Positions 35,144 through 45,101 are shown, numbered from the stretch's first letter. The stretch: DNA of 64,000 nt from Corynebacterium sp. 122RC1 (GCF_024580955.1 NZ_JANIKD010000002.1:62001-126000), one strand, 5' to 3'. The notes: generated by a model from the sequence alone, not told the origin. Numbers and translations: made by a program.

Positions 35144-37444
35144 ATGACAGTCAACCCAGCCGATGCTCACTCCACCATCACCGTGCGCGGTGCCAGGGTA
35201 AATAACCTCAAAGACCTCGACGTCGATGTGCCCAAACGCCGCCTCACTGTGTTCACTGGTGTCTCTGGCAGTGGCAAGTCCTCCCTGGTGTTCGGCACCA
35301 TCGCCGCGGAATCGCGCAGGTTGTTCGATGAAACCTACTCAGCCTTCATCCAGGGTTTCATGCCTTCGCTGCCGCGCCCAGATGTGGACGTGCTGGAAAA
35401 TTTAAGCCCCGCGATCATCATTGACCAGGAGCGCATGGGTGCCTCCATTCGCTCTACGGTGGGCACGGCAACGGATGCAAATGCCCTGCTCCGCCTCATC
35501 TTCTCCAGGCTTTCCGAGCCACACGTTGGCACCTCCGGGATGTTTTCTTTCAACCTTCCGGAGGGCATGTGCCCCGGCTGTGAGGGCACCGGCGAGGCCG
35601 CAACCCTGGATGAGTCCGTGTTCCTAGACCGCACAAAATCCCTCAACGAAGGCGCGATCAGCGCGCCGGGCTTCGCGGTGGGGGAGTGGTATTGGAAAAC
35701 CTATGGTGAAATCCCTCAGTTGGATCCCAACAAGGCCGTCGCGGAGTTCAGCGCCGAGGAGCTGGAATTCTTCCTTTACGCGCCGAGCCAAAAAATCAAG
35801 GTAGAAGGCAAGAACCAAACCTATGAGGGGCTTGTCACCCGCATCCGCCGTCTGTGGATCGACCGCGCCGAACCACCCAAAGCCAAGCAGATCGTGGACT
35901 TTGTGCAGCGCGTGTCTACCAAAGCCACCTGCCCGGAATGCGGCGGCGCCAGGCTCAACGAGGCAGCGCGCACGGCCACAGTAGCAGGCCGCACCATCGC
36001 GCAGTGCCAGGCGATGCAGGTCAGCGAGCTCAAAGAATTCATTGAGGGTATCGACGCGCCCCAGGTCCGCCCCGCTCTGACGTCGCTCGGCGGGATTCTG
36101 GAGGCCATGGATCAGGTGGGCTTGGGTTACCTGTCCCTAGACCGCCAAGCCGGCACGCTGTCCGGCGGCGAAGCGCAGCGCGTGAAGATGGTCCGCCACT
36201 TAGGCTCCCCGCTCACGGACGTGACCTATGTGTTTGATGAGCCCACGGCCGGCTTGCACCCGCATGACATCACCCGTATGAACACCCTGCTGCAGCAGAT
36301 CCGCGACAAGGGCAACACCGTGCTAGTCGTGGAACACAAGCCGGAGGTCATCGCCATCGCTGACCACATCGTGGACATCGGCCCCGGTGCCGGTGAAGCC
36401 GGAGGCACCCTGGTCTACGCGGGGGACGTTGCGGGCCTGGGGGCGTCGGAAAGCATTACCGCACGCTACCTCACGCGCGACGTAGAGCTGAACACCAACC
36501 CTGCGCAGGGCAAGGGTGTGCTGCGCGTGGGGCCGGTGAGCGCGAACAACCTGGAAAACGTTGAGGTAGAGGTGCCGCGCGGGGTGCTGAGCGTGGTCAC
36601 GGGCTTGGCTGGCTCCGGCAAGTCCACTCTCATCGAGCTCGGTTTGGCGGGCGATCCCGACGTCCTCGTGGTGGATCAAAGCGCGATCCGCGGCTCTCGG
36701 CGCTCCAGCCCCTCCACCTACACCGGGCTGCTGGACAAGATCCGCAGCAAGTTTGCCAAGGATAACGGGGTGAAGCCGGCGCTGTTTTCCGCGAACTCCG
36801 AGGGCGCGTGTGAGATTTGCGGCGGGCTCGGCGTGACGTACATGGACCTGGCCATCATGGCCGGCGTGTCCAGCCCCTGTGAGGCCTGCGGCGGCAAGCG
36901 CTTCAAGGAGGAGGTGCTGCAGTACACGGTGAGCGCGCCCAAGGGTGGCGGGAGCTACAACATCGCGGAGGTGCTGGATATGTCCGTGGCACAGGCGGCA
37001 ACGGTGTTCACTACCGGCGAGGCCGCAAAGATCCTGCGCCGCCTCCAGCAGGTGGGCCTCGCGTACATCCGCCTGGGGCAGCCGCTGAACACGCTGTCCG
37101 GTGGCGAGCGCCAACGCCTCAAGCTGGCCGCGCAGATGAACGATGCAGCTTCCGTAATCGTGCTCGACGAACCCACCACCGGCCTGCACCTGGCAGACAC
37201 CCAGACCATCATCACCATGCTGCGCAGCCTCGTGGACGCTGGTAAGACTGTGATCGCGATCGAGCACAACGTGGCCGTGATGGCTGCCGCGGACCACATC
37301 ATCGACATGGGCCCAGGTGCCGGCGCGGCGGGCGGCAAAGTGGTGTTCCAGGGGCCTCCTGCGAAGCTCGTGCAGGCAGACACCCTCACAGGGCACGCGT
37401 TGAAGGAGGCGGTTGCGGCTGGGGCTGCTGGGGCTCGAGTGTAA
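35144..37444 (+). CDS. UvrA-like ABC ATPase (short paralogue)
   Basis: 766 residues, about 180 shorter than UvrA. Two ABC units are visible: Walker [11 protein letters not shown] with signature [11 protein letters not shown] and Walker [12 protein letters not shown], then [10 protein letters not shown] with [15 protein letters not shown] and [10 protein letters not shown]. Cysteine pairs CPGC, CPEC, CEIC and CEAC mark zinc modules. The UvrB-binding insertion appears reduced. Similar short proteins are annotated as UvrA2 or drug-resistance ATPases; whether it acts in repair or in self-protection is unknown. There is no membrane domain. Confidence 0.88.
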   Translation: MTVNPADAHSTITVRGARVNNLKDLDVDVPKRRLTVFTGVSGSGKSSLVFGTIAAESRRLFDETYSAFIQGFMPSLPRPDVDVLENLSPAIIIDQERMGASIRSTVGTATDANALLRLIFSRLSEPHVGTSGMFSFNLPEGMCPGCEGTGEAATLDESVFLDRTKSLNEGAISAPGFAVGEWYWKTYGEIPQLDPNKAVAEFSAEELEFFLYAPSQKIKVEGKNQTYEGLVTRIRRLWIDRAEPPKAKQIVDFVQRVSTKATCPECGGARLNEAARTATVAGRTIAQCQAMQVSELKEFIEGIDAPQVRPALTSLGGILEAMDQVGLGYLSLDRQAGTLSGGEAQRVKMVRHLGSPLTDVTYVFDEPTAGLHPHDITRMNTLLQQIRDKGNTVLVVEHKPEVIAIADHIVDIGPGAGEAGGTLVYAGDVAGLGASESITARYLTRDVELNTNPAQGKGVLRVGPVSANNLENVEVEVPRGVLSVVTGLAGSGKSTLIELGLAGDPDVLVVDQSAIRGSRRSSPSTYTGLLDKIRSKFAKDNGVKPALFSANSEGACEICGGLGVTYMDLAIMAGVSSPCEACGGKRFKEEVLQYTVSAPKGGGSYNIAEVLDMSVAQAATVFTTGEAAKILRRLQQVGLAYIRLGQPLNTLSGGERQRLKLAAQMNDAASVIVLDEPTTGLHLADTQTIITMLRSLVDAGKTVIAIEHNVAVMAAADHIIDMGPGAGAAGGKVVFQGPPAKLVQADTLTGHALKEAVAAGAAGARV

Positions 37445-37447
37445 AAT
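37442..37447 (+). promoter_or_regulatory. -10 hexamer of a probable leaderless menD promoter
   Basis: TAAAAT lies 7 bases before the menD ATG at 37455 and overlaps the stop codon of the uvrA-like gene. Confidence 0.5.
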
Positions 37448-37454
37448 CCCTGGC

Positions 37455-39080
37455 ATGACTTCATCGCCGCAGCTTGCCCGCCTCGTTGTCGCCGCCCTCG
37501 CCACACACCTTGACCATGTGGTGATTTGCCCAGGCTCGCGTAATTCCGCGCTGTCCCTGGAGCTGCTCGCCCGCGAAGATATCCGTGTGCACACGCGTAT
37601 CGACGAGCGCAGCGCCGCCTTCCTGGCACTGGGCATCGCGCGCGCAACGGGGCAGCCGGTGGGGGTTGTCACCACCTCAGGGACAGCGGTAGCCAACTGC
37701 GCCCCGGCCATGGTGGAGGCGGCGTATTCTCACACCCCGTTGGTGGTGATTTCCGCGGACCGCCCAGCCCGCCTCCAGGGCACCGGCGCGAATCAAACCA
37801 TCAACCAGCAGGATATCTTTGCCTCCGCCGGAGTGCCCACAACCACTATTGCTCATGAGGGGGAAGTGGCTTTCCTCCACCAAGCCCTGCGCCGCGGCCA
37901 AGCGCACCTCAACATTGCCTTGGACACCCCTCTCGTGGAGGGCCTGCCGGCCCCTGCGGGCGGCGCGGTGAAGCAGCGTTTCCGCCCACAGTTCCACGAC
38001 CACGGCACGGCCACCCTGGACCTTTCCCGCAACACCCTGGTGATTGCGGGTGACGAGGCCTGGGAGGTGCCTGGGCTGGAGGACGTACCCACCATCGCCG
38101 AGCCCACCGCACCGGCCCCCTTCGTGCCGGTGCATCCGCTGGCAGCAGGCATTTTTGCCCACGAGCAGGTGAGCGCCGAGGGCTATGTGGTGCGCACCAA
38201 GCCGGAACAGGTGGTGGTGGTTGGGCACCCAACGCTGCACCGTGGGGTGCTCGCGCTCACCCAAGATCCGGACATTGAACTTTTGGTGCTGAGCCGCACG
38301 GACACGGTCACGGACCTCGGTCGCAGCGAGCGGACTGTGGCCAGCAACATCAAGACCACCGGCGCGCCCACCAAGGCGTGGCTGGAGATCTGCGCGGCGG
38401 CGTCGGACCTCGCGGCCCAGGCCGTGCGCAACACACTCGCCGAAGACCACGGCTTCACCGGCCTGCACGCAGCCGCCGCCGTGGCGGACACCCTGGGCAC
38501 CGGCGACACCCTGCTGCTTGGTTCCTCCAACCCGGTCCGCGACGCCTCCCTGGTGGGCCTGCCGTTCCCCGGAGTGGACACCATCGCCGCGCGCGGCGCA
38601 GCGGGAATCGACGGCACCGTATCCCAAGCCATCGGCGTGGCACTTGCCGTGCAGGCCGCCCACCGCGAGGAGGTGCGTGCACCTCGCACCGTTGCCCTCA
38701 TGGGTGACGTCACCTTCCTCCACGACGCGCCGGGCCTGCTCATCGGCCCGGACTCGCCTCTGCCGGAAAACCTCACCATTGTGGTTGCCAATGACAACGG
38801 CGGCGGCATCTTCCACACCCTTGAGGTGGGCGAATCCCAATACCAGCCCTCCTTTGAGCGAGCCTTTGGCACCCCGCACAACGTGGACATCGAGGCTCTG
38901 GCACAGGCCTACAACGTGGACTATGTACGCGCGGAGAACCTGCAGGAGCTCATCACCTCCCTCATGGACACCACGGAGGTCGCAGGGTTCCGCATCATTG
39001 AGGCCACCACCAGCCGCGAGGGCTTGCGCGAGCTCCACAAGCAGCTCCAGGCCCAGGTGAGCATGGGAAGCATGGGCTAG
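37455..39080 (+). CDS. menD: SEPHCHC synthase (menaquinone)
   Basis: 541 residues, thiamine diphosphate enzyme. The N-terminal [15 protein letters not shown], the [20 protein letters not shown] [11 protein letters not shown] and the cofactor motif [13 protein letters not shown]...[18 protein letters not shown] are all typical of MenD. It adds the succinyl semialdehyde unit of 2-oxoglutarate to isochorismate. The start at 37455 is supported by the -10 described separately; an in-frame start 14 codons earlier lies in the preceding gene. Confidence 0.96.
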   Translation: MTSSPQLARLVVAALATHLDHVVICPGSRNSALSLELLAREDIRVHTRIDERSAAFLALGIARATGQPVGVVTTSGTAVANCAPAMVEAAYSHTPLVVISADRPARLQGTGANQTINQQDIFASAGVPTTTIAHEGEVAFLHQALRRGQAHLNIALDTPLVEGLPAPAGGAVKQRFRPQFHDHGTATLDLSRNTLVIAGDEAWEVPGLEDVPTIAEPTAPAPFVPVHPLAAGIFAHEQVSAEGYVVRTKPEQVVVVGHPTLHRGVLALTQDPDIELLVLSRTDTVTDLGRSERTVASNIKTTGAPTKAWLEICAAASDLAAQAVRNTLAEDHGFTGLHAAAAVADTLGTGDTLLLGSSNPVRDASLVGLPFPGVDTIAARGAAGIDGTVSQAIGVALAVQAAHREEVRAPRTVALMGDVTFLHDAPGLLIGPDSPLPENLTIVVANDNGGGIFHTLEVGESQYQPSFERAFGTPHNVDIEALAQAYNVDYVRAENLQELITSLMDTTEVAGFRIIEATTSREGLRELHKQLQAQVSMGSMG

Positions 39081-39082
39081 CC

Positions 39083-39592
39083 GTGCCCCCGCAAGCTCAT
39101 GAGGGGAATGTGCGGCGGATGCACCGGAATGTGCACCGCAGGCTCCACCAGCTCATCATGGCGCTGAGTGTTGCGGTGACGATCGGCTGCATCGCCATGG
39201 TGGTGGGCCCCTGGCTCAACGACCGCACGATCGACTCCAACCCCGGCCGCGCCTTGGCCACCGTGCAGGCGGTGACGTTCACCAGAACCACCGTGGAGTT
39301 CCAGGATCAAAAGGGTTTCAGCCATAGTCCACGGTCCGGCCTGTTGTACCCCACCGGTTTGGGGGTGGGCCAGAGAGTGTGGGTGAATTACGCCCTGGAC
39401 AACCCTGAATTAGTCAAGGTGGAGGGCCGTTCTTGGACCCTTTCTGTCATCCCGGCGCTGAGCGTGTGGGTGAGTTGTGCTGCGGTGTTGGCCGCTCTGT
39501 GGTGGACTACTTCTTGGCACAGGCAACGCCAAGCCGCCCAAGCCTCCCAAGCGGCTAGCGAAAGTGAGCAGGGTTCGCAGGAAAGGACATGA
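39083..39592 (+). CDS. DUF3592-like membrane protein
   Basis: 169 residues, two membrane helices (LIMALSVAVTIGCIAMVVGPW and SVIPALSVWVSCAAVLAALWW) around an external beta-rich segment. The same position between menD and mgtA is taken by a comparable membrane gene in Mycobacterium tuberculosis (Rv0556). GTG at 39083 is 2 bases after the menD stop; an ATG at 39119 is a possible alternative. Function unknown. Confidence 0.8.
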   Translation: MPPQAHEGNVRRMHRNVHRRLHQLIMALSVAVTIGCIAMVVGPWLNDRTIDSNPGRALATVQAVTFTRTTVEFQDQKGFSHSPRSGLLYPTGLGVGQRVWVNYALDNPELVKVEGRSWTLSVIPALSVWVSCAAVLAALWWTTSWHRQRQAAQASQAASESEQGSQERT

Positions 39593-39595
39593 TCC

Positions 39596-40720
39596 ATGAG
39601 GGTCGCGATCATCGCAGAGAGCTTCCTTCCCAATTTCAACGGGGTAACCAATTCTGTGGTGCAGGTGATCCCCTTCCTGCGCGCTGCAGGCCATGAGGTG
39701 ATCGTGATCGCCCCCGCGGCTCGGGATCACCATGAGGAGGTTTCGCGGATCCACGGGGCGTCGGTACTGCGTGTCCCCACGATCATGATGCCTCGGATCA
39801 ATTCCCTGCCCCTGGGGTTGCCGCTGCCGACCCTGCGTGAGCACCTCGCCGAGTTCGCCCCAGACGTGATCCACCTGGCCAGCCCGTTTTTCCTGGGCGG
39901 CTTCGCGGCGTTCGTGGCTTCGCAGATGGGCGTGCCCACCGTCGCTGTGTTTCAGACGGACATCGCGGGCTACACCGGCCGCTACCACCTGGCCCCTCTG
40001 GAACGCGCCACCTGGGCGTGGACCCGCGCTTTCCACAATCGCTGTGCGCTCACCCTCGCGCCTTCCACCGCCACCATCGAGGTCCTTGAGCGCCACGGCA
40101 TTGAACGGGTGCATCGTTGGGCGAGGGGAGTGGACACCGAGCTGTTCCAGCCCAAACAAGCGTGCCGACGCAGCACCAGGATCACAGTGGGTTACGTGGG
40201 CAGGCTGGCTGCGGAAAAAGGGGTGCACCGGCTGGGGGTCCTCGCGGCTGACCCAAGGTTTCGGGTGGTCATCGTGGGCGATGGCCCCGAGCGGGAAGCC
40301 CTCCAACGGCACATGCCCAACGCCACATTCCGCGGAGCGCTATTCGGCGAGCAGCTCGCGCAGGCCTACCGGGACTTCGACGTCTTCGTCCACCCCGGCG
40401 AATTTGAAACCTTCTGCCAAACCATCCAAGAGGCCCACGCCAGCGGCGTGCCCACCATCGCCCCCAACCAGGGAGGCCCCCGCGACCTCGTGGTGCCGGA
40501 CCTCAGCGGCGAGCTGCTGCCGGTAGACAGCTTCACTCAGGAGCTTCCCGACGCCGTTGTGCGCGCCTTTGAATACGCGAACCCTCAGCGCATCGCCGCC
40601 TCAGTGGCCAACCGCCGGTGGGAAGACAAAGCCCACGAACTTTTAGGCTTTTACGAGCTGGCAACCGGAGGGGCGGCCCACGAGCAGCGCTGGTTCGATA
40701 GACTGTTACACCGTGGCTAA
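39596..40720 (+). CDS. mgtA: GDP-mannose-dependent alpha-mannosyltransferase (GT4)
   Basis: 374 residues, GT-B fold. The N-terminal [26 protein letters not shown], the [16 protein letters not shown] hinge and the C-terminal donor motif [34 protein letters not shown] (EX7E type) are present. In corynebacteria and mycobacteria MgtA adds mannose to glucuronosyl diacylglycerol or related anchors of lipomannan. The menD-x-mgtA-menG order is conserved. Its end overlaps menG by 8 bases. Confidence 0.92.
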   Translation: MRVAIIAESFLPNFNGVTNSVVQVIPFLRAAGHEVIVIAPAARDHHEEVSRIHGASVLRVPTIMMPRINSLPLGLPLPTLREHLAEFAPDVIHLASPFFLGGFAAFVASQMGVPTVAVFQTDIAGYTGRYHLAPLERATWAWTRAFHNRCALTLAPSTATIEVLERHGIERVHRWARGVDTELFQPKQACRRSTRITVGYVGRLAAEKGVHRLGVLAADPRFRVVIVGDGPEREALQRHMPNATFRGALFGEQLAQAYRDFDVFVHPGEFETFCQTIQEAHASGVPTIAPNQGGPRDLVVPDLSGELLPVDSFTQELPDAVVRAFEYANPQRIAASVANRRWEDKAHELLGFYELATGGAAHEQRWFDRLLHRG

Positions 40721-41402
40721 AGCATCCCTTGATAAGAAACCCTTTGACGTTGCGCGCATGTTCGACGCCGTGGGCAAGAACTACGACATCACCAATACGG
40801 TCCTCAGCTTTGGCCAAGACCGCATGTGGCGGTGCAAAACCCGCGAACGCCTGAACCTCCGCCCAGGCGAGCTGGTGCTCGACCTCGCGGCGGGCACCGC
40901 GGTGAGCACTGAGGAACTGGCCACCACGGGGGCATGGTGCGTGGCCTGCGACTTCTCCCAAGGAATGCTGGCCGCCGGTGCTCACCGCCAAGTGCCCAAA
41001 GTCTGCGGCGACGGCATGCAACTGCCCTTCCCGGACAACACCTTTGACGCCGTGACCATCTCCTACGGGCTGCGCAACATCCAAGACTTCCGCCAGGGCC
41101 TCAAGGAACTCGCCAGGGTCACCAAGCCCGGCGGGCGGCTCACCGTTGCGGAGTTTTCCACCCCTGTGGTGCCGGTGTTCGCCACCGTCTACAAGGAATA
41201 TCTCATGAGGGCACTGCCGGTCATTGCGCGCGCGGTGTCCAGCAACCCTGAGGCCTACGAGTATCTGGCCGATTCCATCCGGGCCTGGCCGGACCAAGAA
41301 GACCTCGCCCGGGCAATCAACGAGTGCGGCTGGCAGGACTGCGGCTGGCAAAACCTCACCTTTGGCATCGTGGCGCTGCACTCCGCCATAAAGCCAGCTT
41401 AA
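40713..41402 (+). CDS. menG: Demethylmenaquinone methyltransferase
   Basis: 229 residues, UbiE family (also called menH in mycobacteria). SAM motif I is [16 protein letters not shown]; the UbiE signature sequences [17 protein letters not shown] and [20 protein letters not shown] follow. It methylates demethylmenaquinone as the last ring step. Starts at GTG, overlapping mgtA. A 15-bp imperfect tandem duplication encodes [10 protein letters not shown] near the C-terminus. Confidence 0.95.
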   Translation: MAKASLDKKPFDVARMFDAVGKNYDITNTVLSFGQDRMWRCKTRERLNLRPGELVLDLAAGTAVSTEELATTGAWCVACDFSQGMLAAGAHRQVPKVCGDGMQLPFPDNTFDAVTISYGLRNIQDFRQGLKELARVTKPGGRLTVAEFSTPVVPVFATVYKEYLMRALPVIARAVSSNPEAYEYLADSIRAWPDQEDLARAINECGWQDCGWQNLTFGIVALHSAIKPA

Positions 41403-41412
41403 GCGTCCCCCT

Positions 41413-42693
41413 TTAGGCGTCCCACAGCGGGCGGCTGCCGCGGAACCGTTGCATCGCGGCCCCCGCGCCGCGCCACGCTCGAGCCACGAGGTCCGTATCC
41501 TCCTGCGTCACCAGATTGCCCATGAGGCGGGCGGCGGCGGGCATGATCGCCTGGCCCAGGCGCCCGCGCAGCGCCAGCGGCCCCGTCAGGGGAAGGAACT
41601 GCGGGTAGGTGAGCAACCGCGCGGCGGTACGGGCCAGAAGGAAGGCCTCGCCGTAGTGTTGGCGTAGCGTGTGCGGCCACACCAGGGTGAGGTCTTTATG
41701 CTCGTCAAGGTGTTCCACGGCGAGCGCCGCGGTTTCCATGCCGTAGTCAATGCCCTCGCCGTTGAGGGGGTTCACGCAGGCGGCGGCGTCGCCGATCATC
41801 ATCCAGTTCGGGCCGGCCACATTGCTCACCGCACCTCCCATGGGAAGCAGGGCGCTGGTGACCTGTTGCGGGGTGCCAAAATCCCATCCGTCACCGCAGG
41901 TGGCGGCGTAGTGGTGGAGCAGCTTTTTGGTGTTGATGCGCGCCGGACGGGACTCGGTGGACAGGGCGCCGCAGCCCACGTTTGCTTGGCCGTTGCCCAG
42001 GGGGAAGATCCACCCGTAGCCGGGTTGGATGCCCCCTTCGGGGTCGCGAAGTTCCAGGTGGGAGTGGATCCACGGTTCGTCGTGGCGCGCCGTGTCGCAG
42101 TAAGAGCGAGCGGCGATGCCATACACCTCGCCGCGGTGCCAGGTGCGCCCCAGGGTCTTACCGAAGGTGGAGCGGACGCCGTCGGCAACCAGCACAAACT
42201 TTGCGCGTACAGTGTGGCCGTCGGCGAAGGTTACGGAGTCGAGCTTGCCGCCGCGGAAGTTTGGGGTGCGTGCCGCAACGCCGCAGCGCACGGCGACTTC
42301 CGGCAGGCGCTGGGCGGCGTCGAAAAGCAATTGATCGAACTCGCGGCGCGGCATGGCGGAGCCCACCTGCCCGAAGCTGGAGTTGGGCCAGGGCACCGTT
42401 TGGGAGCCGCCGAATCCATGCAGCTTGAGACCCTGGTTGTGGTAGCGGGAGGTGACGTCGATGCCGAGGGCGCGCAGTTGCGTGATCGCACGCGGGGTGA
42501 GGCCGTCGCCGCAGGTTTTGTCCCGGGGGAAGCTCGCTTGGTCGGTGAGAAGTACGGAAAATCCCCGACGAGCTGCGTGGATGGCAGCGGACGCGCCACT
42601 GGGGCCTGCGCCGATGATGAGCACATCCACGGCATTGCTTGGGGCTTGTTCGGGAACAGTCACCCCATCATTGTGCAAGAAAAACCGCGTCAT
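41413..42693 (-). CDS. Menaquinone-modifying FAD reductase (MenJ-like, geranylgeranyl reductase family)
   Basis: 426 residues from the ATG at 42693; a GTG at 42663 giving VTVPEQAPSNAVDVLIIG is a good alternative. The FAD motif is GAGPSGASAAIHAA, followed by the family sequence DQASFPRDKTCGDGLTPRA and the late FAD motif MMIGDAAACVNPLNGEGIDYGMETA. The position opposite menG and divergent from the polyprenyl synthase matches mycobacterial menJ (Rv0561c), which saturates one isoprene of menaquinone-9. Confidence 0.88.
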   Translation of the reverse strand: MTRFFLHNDGVTVPEQAPSNAVDVLIIGAGPSGASAAIHAARRGFSVLLTDQASFPRDKTCGDGLTPRAITQLRALGIDVTSRYHNQGLKLHGFGGSQTVPWPNSSFGQVGSAMPRREFDQLLFDAAQRLPEVAVRCGVAARTPNFRGGKLDSVTFADGHTVRAKFVLVADGVRSTFGKTLGRTWHRGEVYGIAARSYCDTARHDEPWIHSHLELRDPEGGIQPGYGWIFPLGNGQANVGCGALSTESRPARINTKKLLHHYAATCGDGWDFGTPQQVTSALLPMGGAVSNVAGPNWMMIGDAAACVNPLNGEGIDYGMETAALAVEHLDEHKDLTLVWPHTLRQHYGEAFLLARTAARLLTYPQFLPLTGPLALRGRLGQAIMPAAARLMGNLVTQEDTDLVARAWRGAGAAMQRFRGSRPLWDA

Positions 42694-42780
42694 GTGTATC
42701 TGACCTCGCCAATCGACTACGGTTAAGGGGTTAGTAACCGCCGCATCAGCAACAAAGAAACCACCGGGAGTTTTTCAACG

Positions 42781-43785
42781 ATGAGCAACGCCTCCGCCTT
42801 GCACGCTCCGCTTGAGTTCGGTGACCCACAACTAGGCGAGGCCATCGCCCGCGGAATGGAGCAGACGGAAGCCCTGCTGCTCAAGGAGCTCAGCGTGGGA
42901 GAAGACTTCCTTGTGGAGAAGGTCAAGCACCTCGCGTTGGCCGGCGGGAAGCGCTTCCGCCCCATGTTCACGCTCCTGGCCTCCCAGTACGGCACCCGCC
43001 CCGGCTGCGAAGACGTGGTAAAGGCGGCGGTGGTTGTGGAAATGACCCACCTGGCCACCCTTTACCACGACGACGTGATGGATGAAGCCGAGCGCCGCCG
43101 CGGCGTGGAGTCCGCAAACTCCCGCTGGAACAACTCCGTGGCCATCCTCGCCGGCGACATCCTCCTGGCCCACGCCTCCCGCCTCATGTCCGAGCTCGGC
43201 GTGGAAACCCTGGCACACTTCGCCGAAACCTTTGGGGCACTGGTCACCGGCCAAATGCGGGAAACCGTGGGCGCGCGCGGCGGCGACCCAATCGAGCACT
43301 ACCTCAAGGTCATCGAGGGAAAGACCGGCGTGCTCATCGCCTCCGCAGGCTTCCTGGGCGCCCTGCATTCCGACGCCTCCGCCGCACACACCAAGGCTCT
43401 GCAAGGGTTCGGTGCTGCGGTGGGCATGGTGTTCCAGATCGTCGATGACATTATCGACATCTTCTCCAACCCCGAAGAGTCCGGCAAAACCCCAGGCACC
43501 GACCTCCGCGAAGGCGTGTTCACCCTCCCCGTCCTCTACGCCTTGGCCGAGGACACCGAGGTAGGCGAGCAGCTCCGTGGCCTGCTCACCGGCCCGCTCA
43601 CCAACGACGCCGACGTAGAACGCGCCCTCACCCTCCTCGGCCAATCCACCGGCCGTGAGCGTGCCCTCGCTGACGTTCGCCGCTACCTCGACGAAGCCGA
43701 CCGCCAACTCGCCGACCTCCCCGACCTCCCCGTCACCCACGCCCTGCGCCAGCTCGCGCACTACACCGTGGAGCGCGTGGGCTAG
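42781..43785 (+). CDS. Polyprenyl diphosphate synthase
   Basis: 334 residues. The first Asp-rich motif is TLYHDDVMDEAERRRG and the second is FQIVDDIIDIFSNPEESGK; GGKRFRP binds the isopentenyl substrate. It most likely makes the long side chain for MenA (IspB/GrcC type) from the men gene context. Chain length cannot be read by eye. Divergent from the MenJ-like gene. Confidence 0.93.
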   Translation: MSNASALHAPLEFGDPQLGEAIARGMEQTEALLLKELSVGEDFLVEKVKHLALAGGKRFRPMFTLLASQYGTRPGCEDVVKAAVVVEMTHLATLYHDDVMDEAERRRGVESANSRWNNSVAILAGDILLAHASRLMSELGVETLAHFAETFGALVTGQMRETVGARGGDPIEHYLKVIEGKTGVLIASAGFLGALHSDASAAHTKALQGFGAAVGMVFQIVDDIIDIFSNPEESGKTPGTDLREGVFTLPVLYALAEDTEVGEQLRGLLTGPLTNDADVERALTLLGQSTGRERALADVRRYLDEADRQLADLPDLPVTHALRQLAHYTVERVG

Positions 43786-43924
43786 CGCCGCCGGTTGCCT
43801 GCTGCTGGGGTAGGTGCTGGGATTGCTGCCGGGATTCCTACTGGGATTGCTGCGGTGACCTGCTGATTTGCAAACCCCCGCACTGCTCATAGTAAAGTGT
43901 TGAACGCACCACATGCTGGTGCGC
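43786..43924. other. Short GC-rich spacer with imperfect direct repeats
   Basis: Contains repeated GCTGGGATTGCTGCC-like units (about 43815-43855) and, at its end, the tRNA-Tyr promoter. No gene seen. Confidence 0.5.
43868..43895 (+). promoter_or_regulatory. Probable tRNA-Tyr promoter
   Basis: TTGCAA (43868-43873), a 16-base spacer and TAGTAA (43890-43895), about 30 bases before the mature tRNA. Confidence 0.5.
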
Positions 43925-44006
43925 GCCAGGTTGCCCGAGCGGCCAAAGGGAGCGGACTGTAAATCCGTCGGCATTGCCTACAGAAGTTCGAATCTTCTAC
44001 CTGGCA
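43925..44006 (+). tRNA. tRNA-Tyr (GTA)
   Basis: 82 bases without CCA. The acceptor stem GCCAGGT / ACCTGGC is perfect; the anticodon loop CTGTAAA gives GTA; a long variable arm, expected for bacterial tRNA-Tyr, and the T loop TTCGAAT are present. CCA is not encoded. Confidence 0.97.
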
Positions 44007-44013
44007 CAACGAA

Positions 44014-44038
44014 CCACACCGGAAACGGTGTGGTTTTT
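44014..44038 (+). terminator. Intrinsic terminator after tRNA-Tyr
   Basis: Perfect 8-bp stem CCACACCG / CGGTGTGG with a stable GAAA tetraloop, followed by TTTTTGTTTTG. Confidence 0.9.
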
Positions 44039-44114
44039 GTTTTGTGCGCAATGGGGTTGGGGCCGTGGCTTGAGGGGGCTGCGGTGTGTTTGGGGGGCGA
44101 GTGGGGCCGGGCGC

Positions 44115-44179
44115 GCGCCCTAGGGAGGACACTTCCGCATTTGTTGGTGCGCGTTTGATGAAAGGTGTCCTGTTTAGGG
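44115..44179 (+). repeat. 65-bp palindromic element, copy D
   Basis: Begins GCGCCCTAGGGAGGACACTT, ends AAAGGTGTCCTGTTTAGGG; centre TTGTTGGTGCGCG. Confidence 0.88.
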
Positions 44180-44220
44180 TTCGCTCCGGGTGGGTTGTTT
44201 CCCGTTCTGGTTTGGAGGGT

Positions 44221-44285
44221 GCGCCCTAGGGAGGACACTTTTGCGTTTGTTGGTGCGCGTTTGGGCAGAGGTGTCCTGGTTAGGG
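44221..44285 (+). repeat. 65-bp palindromic element, copy E
   Basis: Begins GCGCCCTAGGGAGGACACTT like copy D and ends AGAGGTGTCCTGGTTAGGG; centre TTGTTGGTGCGCG. Confidence 0.88.
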
Positions 44286-44323
44286 TTCGTCCTGGGTGGT
44301 GGTCTTTTCGGGCCTGTACGGAT

Positions 44324-44388
44324 GTGCCCAAATGAGGACACGTTCGCGGTAATTGGTACGAACTTAGGAGAAGGTGTCCTGGTTAGGG
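44324..44388 (+). repeat. 65-bp palindromic element, copy F
   Basis: Begins GTGCCCAAATGAGGACACG, the most changed left arm, and ends GAAGGTGTCCTGGTTAGGG. Confidence 0.85.
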
Positions 44389-44426
44389 TTCGTCCTGGGT
44401 GGTGGTTATTTCAGATCTGTACGGAT

Positions 44427-44491
44427 GCGCCCTAATGAGGACACGTTCGCGTTTGTTGGTGCAAACTTCGCCAAAGGTGTCCTGCTTCGGG
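44427..44491 (+). repeat. 65-bp palindromic element, copy G
   Basis: Begins GCGCCCTAATGAGGACACG, has the centre TTGTTGGTGCAAA and ends AAAGGTGTCCTGCTTCGGG. Confidence 0.85.
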
Positions 44492-44696
44492 TTAAGCGCG
44501 CATTCGCAACGCCCGCAACCAAGACGCCCACTATTAAGACGCCCGCAACCAAAGCTCCCGCAGTCAACGCGCGCAACCAAACCTACATTTTTGCCCTTCT
44601 GCCTGCTGATTTGTGTTCTTTGTGTGTGTCGGGTTAATCTTTGTGAGGCTTCAACGGAGCGGGCCGGTGTAAACCGGTGCGAATTGAAGAGGCTAG

Positions 44697-44769
44697 GCCC
44701 CCTTAGCTCAGTCGGCAGAGCGTTTCCATGGTAAGGAAAAGGTCGACAGTTCGATTCTGTCAGGGGGCT
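44697..44769 (+). tRNA. tRNA-Thr (GGT)
   Basis: 73 bases. Acceptor GCCCCCT / AGGGGGC, D arm AGCTCAGTCGGCAGAGC, anticodon loop ATGGTAA (GGT), T loop TTCGATT, discriminator T. CCA is not encoded. Confidence 0.97.
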
Positions 44770-44811
44770 CTGTTCTTTTATCTGGGGTGCAGCTCCAGGT
44801 GAGGGAGATCT

Positions 44812-44883
44812 GGCGGTGTAGCTCAGTGGTAGAGCAAGCGACTCATAATCGCTGTGTCGCGAGTTCAATTCTCGCCATCGCTA
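44812..44883 (+). tRNA. tRNA-Met (CAT), elongator type
   Basis: 72 bases. Acceptor GGCGGTG / CATCGCT with two G-U pairs, anticodon loop CTCATAA (CAT), T loop TTCAATT. A fully paired first position and no run of three G-C pairs in the anticodon stem argue for elongator Met rather than initiator; a CAT anticodon could also be tRNA-Ile2. Confidence 0.93.
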
Positions 44884-44925
44884 CGAGGATTGTTTCCTGC
44901 TACACTGCAGGAGCAACCCAGCCAT

Positions 44926-44998
<73 letters not shown>

Positions 44999-45004
44999 CA
45001 AATC

Positions 45005-45034
45005 AAGGCCACCTTCCAACAGGGAGGTGGCCTT
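45005..45034 (+). terminator. Terminator-like hairpin after tRNA-Trp
   Basis: Perfect 10-bp stem AAGGCCACCT / AGGTGGCCTT with a 10-base loop; the T-run is short (TTT). Confidence 0.65.
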
Positions 45035-45095
45035 TGCAATGCGCCCCGAACGCAGCCCATTACAGCGCCCAAAGCACCGCTCGCACAAAATTTGG

Positions 45096-45101
45096 TATAG
45101 T
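45096..45101 (+). promoter_or_regulatory. -10 hexamer of the secE promoter
   Basis: TATAGT 54 bases before the secE start; the -35 is weak (AGCACC-like at 17-base spacing). Confidence 0.5.

Larger units (their letters stand above)
44115..44491 (+). repeat. Tandem array of four 65-bp elements
   Basis: Copies D-G start at 44115, 44221, 44324 and 44427, giving periods of 106, 103 and 103. The 38-41 base spacers are themselves related (TTCGTCCTGGGTGGTGGT...TGTACGGAT in the second and third), so the repeating unit is element plus spacer. Confidence 0.88.
44039..44696. other. Gene-free repeat region between tRNA-Tyr and tRNA-Thr
   Basis: No credible gene in about 660 bases. It holds the four-unit repeat array (44115-44491), then degenerate tandem AAGACGCCCGCAACC-like units (about 44508-44585), then a TTGTGT (44611-44616) and TAATCT (44635-44640) pair that could drive tRNA-Thr. 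Confidence 0.65.

Noticed and set aside
44115..44491. Possible CRISPR array
   Set aside because: The 65-bp repeated units are longer and more variable than CRISPR repeats, the spacers resemble each other, and there are no cas genes.
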